DNA of 64,000 bases from Anatilimnocola floriformis (GCF_024256385.1 NZ_JAMLFW010000001.1:2852001-2916000); one strand, 5' to 3'. Counted from the first letter of the stretch, positions 44,101 through 53,480 are shown. The notes: generated by a model not told the origin, from the letters alone. Translations and numbers: made by a program.

Positions 44101-47100
44101 GCTGCCGCCGAACCATCGTTATCAATAATCCGATAAATCGACCCGACCGTCGGATTGAATGTTCCAGGAGTGCCGGTGTAATTCACGGTCAACGTGCTCG
44201 TACCGCCGAGCGTCAAACTGCCGCTGCCCGTAATCCGCAGCTGATCAAAATCCGTCCCCGCCGTCGTGCCAGCAATCGAACTGATCTCGATCGTCAGCCC
44301 ACCGTTCTGCACGTAGTTCCCCTGCACGTTGCCGAAACCAACAGCTGTGCCGACGCCCGGTTGATGCACGCCGCCCGCATTCACCGTCACCGGTCCCGTC
44401 GTGCCAGCGCCCGTGAGCGTCGCGCCAGTCTGTACCGTCGTCGCGCTCGGAATGTTCGACCCCGTCACACGCAGCGTGCCACCACTCACCGTCGTCGCGC
44501 CGGTGAACGTATTCACGCCGAGAAGATCCAAAACACCCGCCGTGGTCTTCGTCACGCTTCCCGCGCCTGAGATCACTCCGTTGAAGGTTCCTTGCGCCAC
44601 AATCAAATTCGCATTCGCAGCGTTGTTAAACCGCGTCACAATCGCATCGCCGGCATCGCCCGAGAGATCATTAAACTGCACATTCAAATCCGCCCCGCCG
44701 GCCACCAGATCCTGCACCAACCGCAAAGTGACATTGCCACCGCCAGCCAGTAGCGCCGAAGCATACACACCACCATTCACCACGATCGTGCCCGCGAAAC
44801 CCGGATACGCCGCGAGCGCCGCAGCGATCGAAGCAAAGGCGTTGACTCCCACCGTCGCCGTCTGCGTGCCGGCCGTTTCCAGATCGCCATCGACGTTGCC
44901 GGTGGTGAACTGATCATTCACATACAGCGTGGTGATGTTCGGCGCGACGAGTACCACATCGTTGCCATCGCCGCCGTGATAGTTGATCTGCAGGGCCTTG
45001 CCGTCGACGATCACGAACGAGCCATCGGCGATGCCCGTGAACGCGCCGGTCGTATCTGCCGCTGCCGTGCCGTCGTTATCGATGAGCACATACGTGGCGC
45101 CGACGGTCGGATTGAACGTTCCCGCTGCGCCGGTGTAGTTCACCGTCAGCGTACCGCCGAGAGCAACGCTCCCCGTGCCCGTCACGCGCACCTGATCGTA
45201 GTTCGTCCCCGCCGTGGTGCCGTTGATCGAGCTGATCTCGATCGTCAGCCCGCCGTTCTGCACGTAGTTGCCCTGCACGTTCGCAAAGCCCACCGCCGTG
45301 CCGACGCCAGGCTGATGCACGCCGCCCGCGTTCACCGTCACCGGCCCGGTCGTGCCAGCGCCAGTCAGCGTCGCGCCGGTCTGCACCGTGGTCGCGCTCG
45401 GAATATTCGAACCGGTCATTCGCAGCGTGCCACCGGTCACGGTCGTCGCGCCGGTGTACGTATTCACGCCCAGCAACTCGACCTGCGTCGCGTTGATCTT
45501 CGACAGCGTGCCGCTGCCGCTGATCACGCCGTTGAACGTTCCCTGTGTGACGATCAACCCCGCGTTCGCCACGTTGTTAAACCGCGTGATGATCGCATCG
45601 CCGGCAGCGCCCGAGAGATCGTTGAACTGCACATTCAGTTCGTTGTTGGTCAAATCCTGCACGAGTCGCAGCGTGACATTCCCGCCGCCGGCCAGCAGGG
45701 CCGAAGCATACACACCACCGTTGACAACGATCGTGCCGGCAAACGTCGGGTTCGCCGCCAGCAGCGCCACGATCGATTGAAACGCCGTCGTTCCCATCGT
45801 CGCCGTCTGCGTCCCCGCCGTTTCCAAATCGCCATCGACGGTCCCACTCGCCGGAAAATCATCGTCGACATACAGCACCGTCGGCGCCGGCACGGTCAGC
45901 ACCACATCGTTGCCATCGCCACCGATGTACGACAGGATCAGCGCCCTGCCATCGACGGTCACGGTCGCCCCTTCGGCCAAACCGCTGAACGTGCCAACCG
46001 TATCCGCCGGCGACGTCCCATCGTTGTTGATCAGCACATACGAATTACCCGCCGTCGGATTAAACGTCCCCGCCGCGCCTGTGTAACTCACCACCAGCGT
46101 CGCCCCCGCGCCGATCGTCACACTGCCAGAACTGAGAATCCGCACCTGGTCATAATCGGTCCCCGCCGTCGCGCCGCTCACCGAACCAATCTGAATCTGC
46201 AGCGCGCCATTCTCGACATAGTTCCCATTAACCGTCGTCGTCCCCACATTCGTCCCCGGCGCGTGCGTGCCGCCCGCATCCACCGTCAACAACCCCGTGG
46301 TCCCAGTCCCGGTCAACGTCGCCCCAGTCTGCACCGTCGGCGCACTCACCATCGTCCCTGTCACCGCGAGCGTCCCACCCACAACCGTCGTCGCCCCGGT
46401 GTAAGCATTCACCCCCGCAATCGTCGCCGTCCCAGCCCCCGTCTTCGAAACCACCGCCCCATCGTTGTACTGAGCCAAATTCTGCAACGTGCCCGCCGTG
46501 AAGACGAAGGCGATCGGAGCCGCCGCAGTGCCGATGTTCTTGGCGGTTGCATTCAAGGTGCCGCCGCTAAGGTTGATCGTCGAGGTCGTTGTGCCACCAC
46601 CTTGAGTAATGTTTGCGTTGGTGGTGAACGTGCCGCCCGTAATATTCAGCGTCGCAGTTGCAGCACCAGCAGTCGCTTGCGAACCTAGGATGAGGGCCGT
46701 GTTCACCGTGAATGTGCCGCCGCCCACTTCCAGCAACCCAACCGACGTGCCAGTGCCTGCTGCCGTCTTGGGAGCAACGGTCAGCGTGTCCACCGTAAAT
46801 GTGCCTGCATCGAAGCGGAGAGTGCCCGATGTACCGCCGGTGCTGCTACCCATGTTCAATCGGCCCAGCGTCACTGCGGTAGCAGTGACCGTCGCCACGT
46901 GTCCACGCAGGTCGAGCGTTCCCACAGCGCCACCCGCCGTCGCCGTGCCGTTGTTATCACCAATCTGTACCGATGCGACAGCACCCGAGCCGGCAGCGTT
47001 GTTGATAGTGACCGTGCCCGGACTGCCGGCGGTTTGCGAAGCAAACTTCACAATGCCCGTACCGGTGTTCTTGCCACGGCCGATGTTCAAGTTGTCGACG

Positions 47101-50100
47101 CGGAGAACGTTCGTACCGGTTCCCAGTGTCAACGTGCTAGTACCACCGCCATTATTTCCGCCCGTATCACCCACAGCCAGCGTGGTCGCGGTGATCGTGT
47201 TCGCTGTATTCGACAGCAGAACGTTACCAGCGCCAGACGAAGTGCCACCCACGCCCAAGTTGAAGTTCGTTACCGTCGCGGTGAAATTGCTCAGTGCCGT
47301 GACATCCAGGGTGCCGGTGTTGGTCCAGGCCACATTCGTGCCGGCTTGGTTCACGCCGATCGTGACGGTGGTGCCCGCAACGGTCATCGCGCCGCCGCCA
47401 TTCACCGTGAGCTTGGTTTGCGTCGCAGCGCCAGCAGTATTGGCGATACCGATCGTCATGCCGCCGGTGACGTTCAGCGTCTTCGTGGGGGCGACAGTGA
47501 TGGTGTTGACGGAGGCACTGTTGCTGAGCGACGTCAGCGACGTGAATACCTGATTGAACGTTCCCAGATTGAGCGTGGCCACAGTCGTCCCTGTGCCGAT
47601 CGTCAAGGCTGTGTTGGGAAGGGCGTTGTCCGCGCCGGTCGTTACCGTTCCTTCGCTCAGAGTCGTCGAACCGGTGTAATTGCTGACACCACTCAGCGTC
47701 AATCCGCCCGCGGTGGTCTTGGTGAAGTTACCCGTGCCAGAAATCACACCGGCGAAGTTACCTTGCTCGACAATCAGATTGGCGTTGGCCGTATTGAGAT
47801 AGCGACTGGCAATCAGATCGTTGCTGTCGCCAGTCAAATTCTGCACAGTGACGTCAAGCTCTGAGTTGGTAAGATCCTGCAGCAGCCGAACCGTTACGCT
47901 CCCACCGCCAGCCAGCGGAGCGGAGGCGTACGAGCCGCCATTCAGAAAAATGATGCCGGTGTAGTTGGGATATGCCGTCAGGGCCGCGCCGATCGAAGTG
48001 AATGCGTCCACGCCCAAGGTGGCGGTTTGAACGCCGGCGGCTTCCAGATTGCCATCGACGGTCGTGCCCGTGAAGTCGTCGTCGACATAGATGAAGACGG
48101 GAGCTCCGGCCACCGCCGATAGCGTGACATCGTTGCCGTCACCGCCCACGTACGAGAGTCGCATCGCAACACCATCGACCGTAATCGTGGTGCCTTCTGC
48201 CAAGCCGTTGAACGTGCCCACGACGGCGTCTGTTCCGTCGTTGTCGATGAGCGTGTACAGCTGCCCGTTAATTCCAGAAAAAGTCCCAGGCGCGCCGTTG
48301 TAAGCTACGCTGAGGGTCGAAGCCGCGCCCAAGGTGACGGTGCCTGTAACCTTGATCTGGTCAAAATCGGTTCCCGGTGCTTCGCCGGCGGGAGTAGCGA
48401 TCTCGAGATTCAACGCGCCGTTCTGCACGTAGTTGCCCGAAACAATCTGCGCGATCGTGCCCGCCAAGCCGGCAGACAACGTGGCTCCCGCATTCACTGT
48501 CAGCACGCCTGACGTGCCCACCAAGAACAAAGAATTGGCTGCCACGGTTATCGGGCCTGGAATGGTGCCAGTGAGGTTGCCATTCGTGCCTGCCGCCTTG
48601 GTGATGGTTCCAGTGCCGTTGTAATCGTCGAGGTTCAGCAGCGAACCACCCGTGAAGTTGAGCACAACCGGCGCGGCTGCCGTTCCGATGCTGTCGTTCG
48701 TCAGGTCGAGTACACCGCCGCTGAGGTTGATTGTCCCCGTGACCGTGCCCGCACCCTTGAAGAGGTCGGGATTCATCGTGACGGTGCCGCCAGTGATATT
48801 CAAAGTCGCAGTCGCCGAGGCCGCATTCGCCTGCGAGCCAAAAGTAACCGCGGTATTGACCGTGAAGGTGCCGCCGCCCACCGTCAACACGCCAGTGATG
48901 ACGCCGGTGGCGCCACCGGTCTTGTCGGCGAAGATCAGCGTATTGACTGAAAATGTGCCCGCGTCGAAAAACAAATTGCCCGCAGCGCCGCTCGTGCTGG
49001 CACCACGATTCGATCGTCCCAACACAACGGTATCGGCTTGCACTGTGGCGACGTGGCCACGCAAGTCGATGTTGCCGATAATACTCGCGCCCGTGTCGAC
49101 TTGAGTGTTGATGCCCACGCTGATGTTGGCCGCGCTAGCGCCACCGGTTCGCCCCGTCAGCAACAATGTGCCGGGACTCCCTGCCGTCTGCGACGCGAAT
49201 TTCAAATCTCCGTTACCTTTGGCCGCACCGACGAGCAGGTTCGTCAATTGCAGCACATTCGTGCCGGTTCCCAGTTCGACCAAGATCGGCGTGCCAGCGT
49301 TGTTCGTTACCGAGTCGCCGATCGACAGTGTGTCGGCAGTAATCGTGTTGGCCGTGTTCGAAAGTCTGACCGTTGCGGCAATGCGAGAATTCCAACCGAC
49401 GCGAATGGTTTCGGCGTTGATGGTCACATTGCTGAGCGCGGTCATGTTCACATCGACCGAGTTCTGCGTCGCGTTCTGATCGGAGTTTTGAATGCCGAAG
49501 ACCGCGATCGTACCGGCGGTCGCATTCGAAACATTGAGCGCACCGCCGCCGATGAAGTTGACGTTGGTTACCTGCGCGGTCGTGCTGGGAACACCGATCG
49601 AGAGCGACGTCGTGCCGGTCACGTTAAATGTCGTGCTCGGCGCAATATCGATCGTGTTGTACGACGCAGTGTTGCTGCGAATTTGCAGACCGCCGATCGT
49701 TTGATTGAAGTTGGAATCGATCGTGCCGACTTCGGTGAGCAGACCGAGCGTAACCACTGTCGATGCTGGTAGCGCGTTCGCGGCTTCGAGGGCCAAGACA
49801 CCGGCGCCACCCGTTCCCGTGATGGTGGTCGAACCACCGTACGTGCTTTGGCCGCGCAGCGACAACGTCCCTGCTGTCGTCTTAGCGAAATCGCCAATGC
49901 CCGAAATGACGCCGGAGAAATCCCCTTGCTCAACCGTCAGGTTGGCATTCGCTGCGTTCAAAGACCGCGTGACGATCGTGTCGCCCGCCGAACCCGTCAG
50001 ATTCTGAATCGTGACGTTGGTCTCGGCTGCCACCAGGTCCTGCACCAAGCGCAGCGTGACATTGCCACCGCCAGCCAAGTTGGCCGAGGCATAGGTGCCG

Positions 50101-53100
50101 CCGTTCACGACGATGATGCCGGCGAAGCCAGGGAGCGCCGTCAGCGCATCATCAATCGTGGCAAACGCAGTCGTCCCGATGGTGGCCGATTGCGAGCCCG
50201 TCGTCTCGCGATCGCCGTCGACCGTGCCACTTCCGGTGAAGGTTGCATCCACATAAATGATCGGCACCGCGGCGACTGCCGTTAGCGTTACATCGTTGCC
50301 ATCGCCACCGACGTAAGAGATCGCCAGACTGCGGCCATCGATCGTCACGATCGCGCCTTCGGCGAGTCCGGCAAACTTGCCCACTGTATCGGCTGCTGCC
50401 GTGCCGTCGTTGTCGATCAATATGTACGACTGACCCAACGGCGGATTGAAGGTTCCTGCTGCGCCGGTGTAGACAGCGTTCAAAAACGAAGTAGCGCCCA
50501 GAGTCACGCTGCCGCCACCCGTCACACGCACCTGATCGTAATCGGTGCCGGCCACATTTCCCGTGGCGCTGCCGATTTGAGCGGTCAGCCGACCGTTCAT
50601 TACATAGTCGTTGGTCGTCGTAAACGTTCCGACGGCCACACCCGGAGCCAGCGTGCCCGCAGAATTAACGGTCAGCAAGCCAGTGGGACCGGTTCCTGTC
50701 AGCGTCCCGCCGTTCACCGTGGGCGCACTGACCAAAGTGGAATTCACTACCAGCGTGCCCGCGGAAACCGTCGTTGGGCCAGTGAACGTATTACCGGTGC
50801 TGTTGATGGTCCACGAGCCAGCCCCCGCCTTGGTCAGGCTCGTGGCACTCGTCGACTCGTTCGTGATTCGCTGTGCGAACGTATTCGCGCCGGTATTCGA
50901 GCCCGTCAACGTGAACGTGCGAGTGCCGGCCGTGTCGAACCAATTCGTATTCGCGGCGCTGTAGGTAAACGACAAAGTGCCGCTGCCAGTCCCCGAGGCG
51001 TCGATCGTGCCGCCCGTCGTTTGCACGCGAATCTGCCGGTCAGTGCTCTGTGCCGTGGAGCCCGTGTATTGCAGCGTGCCGCCGCGGAACACCAAGCCGA
51101 TGCCGTCGCCAGTCGCCGTTTCTTGTGCCGCCGTGCGGGCACCGAGCGCGCTCGCTGCGCCGTAGTTACCGATGGAGGTGGCATTCAAAATACCACCGCT
51201 AAACGACGTGACGCCGGTGTAGGTATTGCCGTTGTTGCTGAGAACAAGCGTGCCGGTGTTGGTCTTGGTTACGTTGCGCGCACCGCCCGAATCTGCCAGC
51301 AAACTGCTGACGGTCATGGTGTTCGAATTGATCTGGAATGTTACGTGATCGTTTAGCGTGATCGGACCACTGATGGTGGAATTGGCGGCGGCCGTGATGC
51401 CGATGCGTTTCACGCCGGTGCTACCCGCACGCAGATTGATGCCACGGCTGATCGTTAGCGCGGCGTCGGTGAAGAGGCCAGCGCCAGCTGTGCCGGTGGT
51501 GTCGCCAAGGAGAATCGGATTGGCCGAGTTGCCGAGGTTGCCGTTCGTCGAAGGGGCGATATTGCCGGCGACGAGCAGCGGGCCTTCCAAGATTGTGGTG
51601 TCGCCGGTGTAGGTGCTCACACCACTCAAACGCAGGTTGCCAGTGCCGGTCTTGATGAGACCAAAGGCGCCATTGAAGACATGGTTGACATTCACCTGAC
51701 CGACGGTGGCGTTGACCGTGCCGACTTGAATGGTCAGCGCGCCTGTTAAGTTGGTGGTGTTGGCGCCGCTCAGCGTGATGGCCGCCGTCGCGCCGTCGTC
51801 ACGATTGAAAATTACCGTGCCTGCCGTGGGCAACGTGACCACGCCGGACAGCGTCAACGCCACGCGCGCGGCAATGCCGCCCCCCGACTCGACCGTAATC
51901 GGATTTTGGATCGTCGAAGCCGTGGTTTGCAGATCGAGCGTGCCGCCACTCTGAATGAGAACTGGAGTGGTAGTAGTGCCGAGGTTCGTCTGACTACCAT
52001 AAAACAACCGGCCGTTATTGATCGTCAAGTTGCTGAAACCATGGGTAACAGCTGCTGTGTTGAAAATCAGATCGCCAGCACCAGTTTTCGTAAACGGCGC
52101 CCCGCCCGTAATCGTGCCGTTGTAGGTGAAGCTGGCCAGAGCCGCGGTGTTGACATTGATCGTGCCGCCCGTACCCGCGAGCGTGATCCCGCGGTTGGCA
52201 TTTAGCGTAAAGGCCGCCGTCGTCGTCAGCGTGCCGCCGTTGAGCGTGATCGATGCCGGTGTCACCGCGCCAGGAGCCGCACCGATGTTGAGATCGGCGC
52301 CGATGCTGATCGCACCACCGTTGATCGTCGTGCCGCCGGTGAATGTATTCGTGGCCGAGAGCGTCAGTGTGCCGGCGCCCTCCTTCACCAGTCGGCCGTT
52401 GGTGCTCGAGATCACGCCCGAAAACGTGGTGTTCGATCCGTTGCCGGTGGTCAGAGCTTGGCCGTTGAGGTTCAGCGTCGGTGTTGCGTTCGTCGACGAC
52501 AGCGCGCCGATGGTTTCGCCGTTGGCGGCGTTCAAAACGAGCGCAGCATTCCCTGCCAAGTTCAGATTGGTTGCATCGGGAATGACGTTGCCCGTGCCGA
52601 GGTTGTATGTGTTGGTGCTTGTCGTTCCTTCGAGCGAAATGAGCGGCGTATTGAACGCGGCATCGAAGCTAGTGACATTCACCGTGTCACCACCATTGGT
52701 GATCACCGTCAGCGACGTCGTTGGCGCGGTAAAGTCGACCGATTCGCCCAGCGTGCTGTTGATGCGCGTCAAACCATCGCCCGCGATGTTGTCGGTAATC
52801 GCGACAGTTTCAGCGGCACCAGTGAAAGTGAAGCTACGGGTGGTTGCGGAAAGGTTATCGGTGACCGGTTCAAGACCCACGTAGCTGAGGTTGCGGCCAT
52901 CGACCGCAATCGAGCCATCGTTGTCATTGATAAACGTGTAGTCGACGCTATCGACCGTGCCGTTTTGCAGCACGATCTGATCGCCCGGATCTAGGCTGTT
53001 TTGGTCGCCGCCATAGAAAAACAGACCGTCGGGCAGAATGGCATTGCCGTTCGAAAAATCGAGCGTGAGCGTGTCGTCGCCATCGCCGCCGTATATGTAT

Positions 53101-53480
53101 AGCTGCTGCGACGGCAACAAGCTGGCCGGAATCCTCAGCGTCTGCAAATCGGCCAACAACTGCGCGCCAGGAATCCCCACGGCTTGGAATGGCAGCAGAC
53201 TGTCGGTGATCAGCAGATTGCCATCGGCATCCTGGCTGACCACAATTTGGTTGTTGTGCGCAGCGCTGGTGGCGGCATGAATCTCAAACTTTCCATCGGG
53301 ACTGAGGAAAGCGACCGGGTTATCCGGCAGCGGAAAGATCGGCGTTACTTCGCCGTGCAGCACCAAGCGCGGTTCCAACGATTCCAAAAAGCCCCGCCGA
53401 CGAATTTTCGCTGGCTGCGCTGGCTTGCGAACGGAAGTGCCCAAGAAACGACGACTGGCAGACCGAAGTCGGTTGCGCAT
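38193..53480 (-). CDS. Giant autotransporter-like beta-strand repeat protein with RTX C-terminus
   Basis: 5095 residues in one uninterrupted 15.3-kb frame. The basic N-terminus carries LESLEPRLVL (32-41), a LEPR-XLL motif. Most of the body is autotransporter-associated beta-strand repeats (for example TFTGGTTINGGAISIG, LTLSGANTFT, NTYTGATTVTGGTL), expected to form a long beta-helix. Five large modules each have a YVDDDF..VDGDLET..T.T box (near residues 1076, 1799, 2537, 2852, 3174), an IVVNGG..YASA..AGGGNVTLRLVQDL stretch and an ending .YxGGDGNDV. Residues about 4840-5007 are RTX-type calcium repeats (GGGGNDQVSAGGGNDYVYGG). The C-terminal tail resembles that of the 3292-residue giant. No beta-barrel translocator was seen, so export and anchoring differ from classical autotransporters. 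Likely an extracellular fibre or adhesin. Confidence 0.9.
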   Translation of the reverse strand: MRNRLRSASRRFLGTSVRKPAQPAKIRRRGFLESLEPRLVLHGEVTPIFPLPDNPVAFLSPDGKFEIHAATSAAHNNQIVVSQDADGNLLITDSLLPFQAVGIPGAQLLADLQTLRIPASLLPSQQLYIYGGDGDDTLTLDFSNGNAILPDGLFFYGGDQNSLDPGDQIVLQNGTVDSVDYTFINDNDGSIAVDGRNLSYVGLEPVTDNLSATTRSFTFTGAAETVAITDNIAGDGLTRINSTLGESVDFTAPTTSLTVITNGGDTVNVTSFDAAFNTPLISLEGTTSTNTYNLGTGNVIPDATNLNLAGNAALVLNAANGETIGALSSTNATPTLNLNGQALTTGNGSNTTFSGVISSTNGRLVKEGAGTLTLSATNTFTGGTTINGGAISIGADLNIGAAPGAVTPASITLNGGTLTTTAAFTLNANRGITLAGTGGTINVNTAALASFTYNGTITGGAPFTKTGAGDLIFNTAAVTHGFSNLTINNGRLFYGSQTNLGTTTTPVLIQSGGTLDLQTTASTIQNPITVESGGGIAARVALTLSGVVTLPTAGTVIFNRDDGATAAITLSGANTTNLTGALTIQVGTVNATVGQVNVNHVFNGAFGLIKTGTGNLRLSGVSTYTGDTTILEGPLLVAGNIAPSTNGNLGNSANPILLGDTTGTAGAGLFTDAALTISRGINLRAGSTGVKRIGITAAANSTISGPITLNDHVTFQINSNTMTVSSLLADSGGARNVTKTNTGTLVLSNNGNTYTGVTSFSGGILNATSIGNYGAASALGARTAAQETATGDGIGLVFRGGTLQYTGSTAQSTDRQIRVQTTGGTIDASGTGSGTLSFTYSAANTNWFDTAGTRTFTLTGSNTGANTFAQRITNESTSATSLTKAGAGSWTINSTGNTFTGPTTVSAGTLVVNSTLVSAPTVNGGTLTGTGPTGLLTVNSAGTLAPGVAVGTFTTTNDYVMNGRLTAQIGSATGNVAGTDYDQVRVTGGGSVTLGATSFLNAVYTGAAGTFNPPLGQSYILIDNDGTAAADTVGKFAGLAEGAIVTIDGRSLAISYVGGDGNDVTLTAVAAVPIIYVDATFTGSGTVDGDRETTGSQSATIGTTAFATIDDALTALPGFAGIIVVNGGTYASANLAGGGNVTLRLVQDLVAAETNVTIQNLTGSAGDTIVTRSLNAANANLTVEQGDFSGVISGIGDFAKTTAGTLSLRGQSTYGGSTTITGTGGAGVLALEAANALPASTVVTLGLLTEVGTIDSNFNQTIGGLQIRSNTASYNTIDIAPSTTFNVTGTTSLSIGVPSTTAQVTNVNFIGGGALNVSNATAGTIAVFGIQNSDQNATQNSVDVNMTALSNVTINAETIRVGWNSRIAATVRLSNTANTITADTLSIGDSVTNNAGTPILVELGTGTNVLQLTNLLVGAAKGNGDLKFASQTAGSPGTLLLTGRTGGASAANISVGINTQVDTGASIIGNIDLRGHVATVQADTVVLGRSNRGASTSGAAGNLFFDAGTFSVNTLIFADKTGGATGVITGVLTVGGGTFTVNTAVTFGSQANAASATATLNITGGTVTMNPDLFKGAGTVTGTINLSGGVLDLTNDSIGTAAAPVVLNFTGGSLLNLDDYNGTGTITKAAGTNGNLTGTIPGPITVAANSLFLVGTSGVLTVNAGATLSAGLAGTIAQIVSGNYVQNGALNLEIATPAGEAPGTDFDQIKVTGTVTLGAASTLSVAYNGAPGTFSGINGQLYTLIDNDGTDAVVGTFNGLAEGTTITVDGVAMRLSYVGGDGNDVTLSAVAGAPVFIYVDDDFTGTTVDGNLEAAGVQTATLGVDAFTSIGAALTAYPNYTGIIFLNGGSYASAPLAGGGSVTVRLLQDLTNSELDVTVQNLTGDSNDLIASRYLNTANANLIVEQGNFAGVISGTGNFTKTTAGGLTLSGVSNYTGSTTLSEGTVTTGADNALPNTALTIGTGTTVATLNLGTFNQVFTSLTSLSNSASVNTITVAPTKTLNVTGGMTIGIANTAGAATQTKLTVNGGGAMTVAGTTVTIGVNQAGTNVAWTNTGTLDVTALSNFTATVTNFNLGVGGTSSGAGNVLLSNTANTITATTLAVGDTGGNNGGGTSTLTLGTGTNVLRVDNLNIGRGKNTGTGIVKFASQTAGSPGTVTINNAAGSGAVASVQIGDNNGTATAGGAVGTLDLRGHVATVTATAVTLGRLNMGSSTGGTSGTLRFDAGTFTVDTLTVAPKTAAGTGTSVGLLEVGGGTFTVNTALILGSQATAGAATATLNITGGTFTTNANITQGGGTTTSTINLSGGTLNATAKNIGTAAAPIAFVFTAGTLQNLAQYNDGAVVSKTGAGTATIAGVNAYTGATTVVGGTLAVTGTMVSAPTVQTGATLTGTGTTGLLTVDAGGTHAPGTNVGTTTVNGNYVENGALQIQIGSVSGATAGTDYDQVRILSSGSVTIGAGATLVVSYTGAAGTFNPTAGNSYVLINNDGTSPADTVGTFSGLAEGATVTVDGRALILSYIGGDGNDVVLTVPAPTVLYVDDDFPASGTVDGDLETAGTQTATMGTTAFQSIVALLAANPTFAGTIVVNGGVYASALLAGGGNVTLRLVQDLTNNELNVQFNDLSGAAGDAIITRFNNVANAGLIVTQGTFNGVISGSGTLSKINATQVELLGVNTYTGATTVTGGTLRMTGSNIPSATTVQTGATLTGAGTTGPVTVNAGGVHQPGVGTAVGFANVQGNYVQNGGLTIEISSINGTTAGTNYDQVRVTGTGSVALGGTLTVNYTGAAGTFNPTVGATYVLIDNDGTAAADTTGAFTGIADGSFVIVDGKALQINYHGGDGNDVVLVAPNITTLYVNDQFTTGNVDGDLETAGTQTATVGVNAFASIAAALAAYPGFAGTIVVNGGVYASALLAGGGNVTLRLVQDLVAGGADLNVQFNDLSGDAGDAIVTRFNNAANANLIVAQGTFNGVISGAGSVTKTTAGVLDLLGVNTFTGATTVSGGTLRVTGSNIPSATTVQTGATLTGAGTTGPVTVNAGGVHQPGVGTAVGFGNVQGNYVQNGGLTIEISSIAGTTAGTDFDQLRITGSGSLTLGGTSTLTVNYTGTPGTFNPTVGSIYRIIDNDGSAAADTTGTFNGLAEGTTVTVDGKPMQIQYHAGDGNDVVLVALAPIAALYVDDDFPASGVVDGDRETPGVQSATMGTTAFQSLAALFTALPGYAGVIIVNGGDYSATPAALAGGGDVTLRLVQDLTLGEVDVILGALTGSAGDQIVTRFLNAANANLIVTSGSFPGVISGSGSVIKNGTGTVTLSGANTFTSAAIINGGVLSVADVANSGAASHLGSGNSVTISGNSVLQFTGGAADAMNRTINLTASAGASSPRIEVTNAAGDLQLTGTVAGGGQILGKIGAGALSFDTGSTTTIGTLYAAGGVTNIRGNAGVTAGQIGVGANPSFILGGGSGTLNVQGTATISTGTIHLGENNGGPAQTNFLNQSGGTVTVTGNSTENAGIRLGHWGNETSTYTLSGGTLQLTDPTADIAIATDGDGTFSQTGGILNVPGIMVDHRNATGNASFSITGGTSTIGARGLRIADSTTSTIAGTANVTASSIAIGQFVNSSLSIGGSAAVNVSGAVTLGTAGTIGGDLTITSTGVISFGALRVGRGTATINGANVTSTGVVVVGSNRSDEIAGMTTGSTASGVLNVSAGSLTAAGILMGNADGGTVTGTINQTGGTVTTTGDAGEGNGVRMGHYPQATTFYNLSNGTLNVNGGFALSTATDGTGTFLQTGGTANATQIDLNSRAATAGNGTFTLNGGVFNLGNGGIVTDGGGGPYTANLGGGTLRATAGWSSILNFNLTNAVGPAIIDTNGFNVALSGVLSGAGALTKIGAGNLTLSGVNTYTGATNANAGVLQLSGGAAVFDTAGAVNVGLGGTVQLLANETVSSYAGAGDNVGTNDSTLALGAFTLTTTAGAAIANVTTSGGSIVAGTSITDADDDNNVTGTSIVLQAATGVGTSADPIETTLANVEAAGGSGGVFLANTGNLIIGGVSALVGVSATASDVNLSATGSLTVNETVSTTTSGNVTLSTIDAAGVGQDIVLTAAVNVNSAGAIVLNAGDNATLAGNLVSATTTTVNIDVGVADAGVGGVFALTGTITAPSGAVLNGNGDNDTFNLAPQANAAVTVNGLAPHMTLTGDILNLDLSATTSRQLTLGSIGSGVWTLNSPLKSVTYTSIEEMNANAPFHLSLDANLAAWGNTGVPDLITVRRNGANLVVERTGSAAVPDNDDVGVIFQGASAQIQSFTYLGSSDDDTLTVSDVGGLPTFAGSAPSIPDNLNLAGVGSVLLDGNGGADKLLFNLTGANAALSYAIGNGTGATGNEGEVLVASGAASLQAYFVRTESAERTGTGATPGALQIIGDSAANVIGINGSGANTIVSATGYTPLTFSGNNFGSIAIDGLANADTIDLASFGSGQTNNPSVTLIGNTGNDTIRVFSTSGNTGTVTLIGGTGNDSFVLQSAAGGPDDDIVGPVIVDGTDGSLAANNDTLTIIDTADATGDTVFINAVNPTASADYRVEGVNAAAGDDVIFRNIDTLNYTGTAGNDTIDAQFVNTSPAHDLSIVSLSGWLGADQFLLFTSDQQGGTGPAPTATASSVSTIALYGDAPGNPNVGDGNDIFGATAPGIVGTGSGNAGLTVADSVRGIRPSASTAITIDGGQPTAPIGTIGDSVGDVLNLDLSGVPLGSSFVLATLSGVIASPGLQPLNYTQIEDLNFITNHQLLNLQLGDTLVRGSSGPDTIIFSLNPSPTQPNGVRVRLNTTFVDFPMNGKTLTYAGDANDYVTHSNVTFPMEIHGENGDDYISGGMGNDFIVGGLGNDQINASGGDNIVIGDEELTGTLPLAQDSAIGGNDILSALGGNDVFYGGGGNDQVSAGGGNDYVYGGEGDDTVDGSTGDDRLYGGGGNDILSGAVGNDLLSGGEGNDLLIGGDGNDVLIGGGGADNMNGNAGDDLLISGRLANESSSWTSQAVNATFGAALYSRSTDNDAALLILLNQWSSTNDRSSLAAITSDAIFDQVWGYTGNDDFSVSAGEAQDFNANGMGSDELF
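43960..45880 (-). repeat. Tandem ~950-bp modules in the 15-kb gene
   Basis: Long stretches repeat with a period of about 950 bp. The segment CGTCAGCCC.CCGTTCTGCA and its surroundings near 44285 recur near 45245, and CGCAGCGTGCCACC near 44470 recurs at 45421. The units correspond to the last three YVDDDF modules; two longer units of about 2.2 kb precede them (near 48.1 and 50.25 kb). Confidence 0.8.

Noticed and set aside
38805-52994. Long plus-strand frames opposite the 15-kb gene (for example 40623-42524, 42801-44570, 44976-46688)
   Set aside because: Same cause: the repeats copy the open antisense frame. Products are Arg/His-rich and lack family features.
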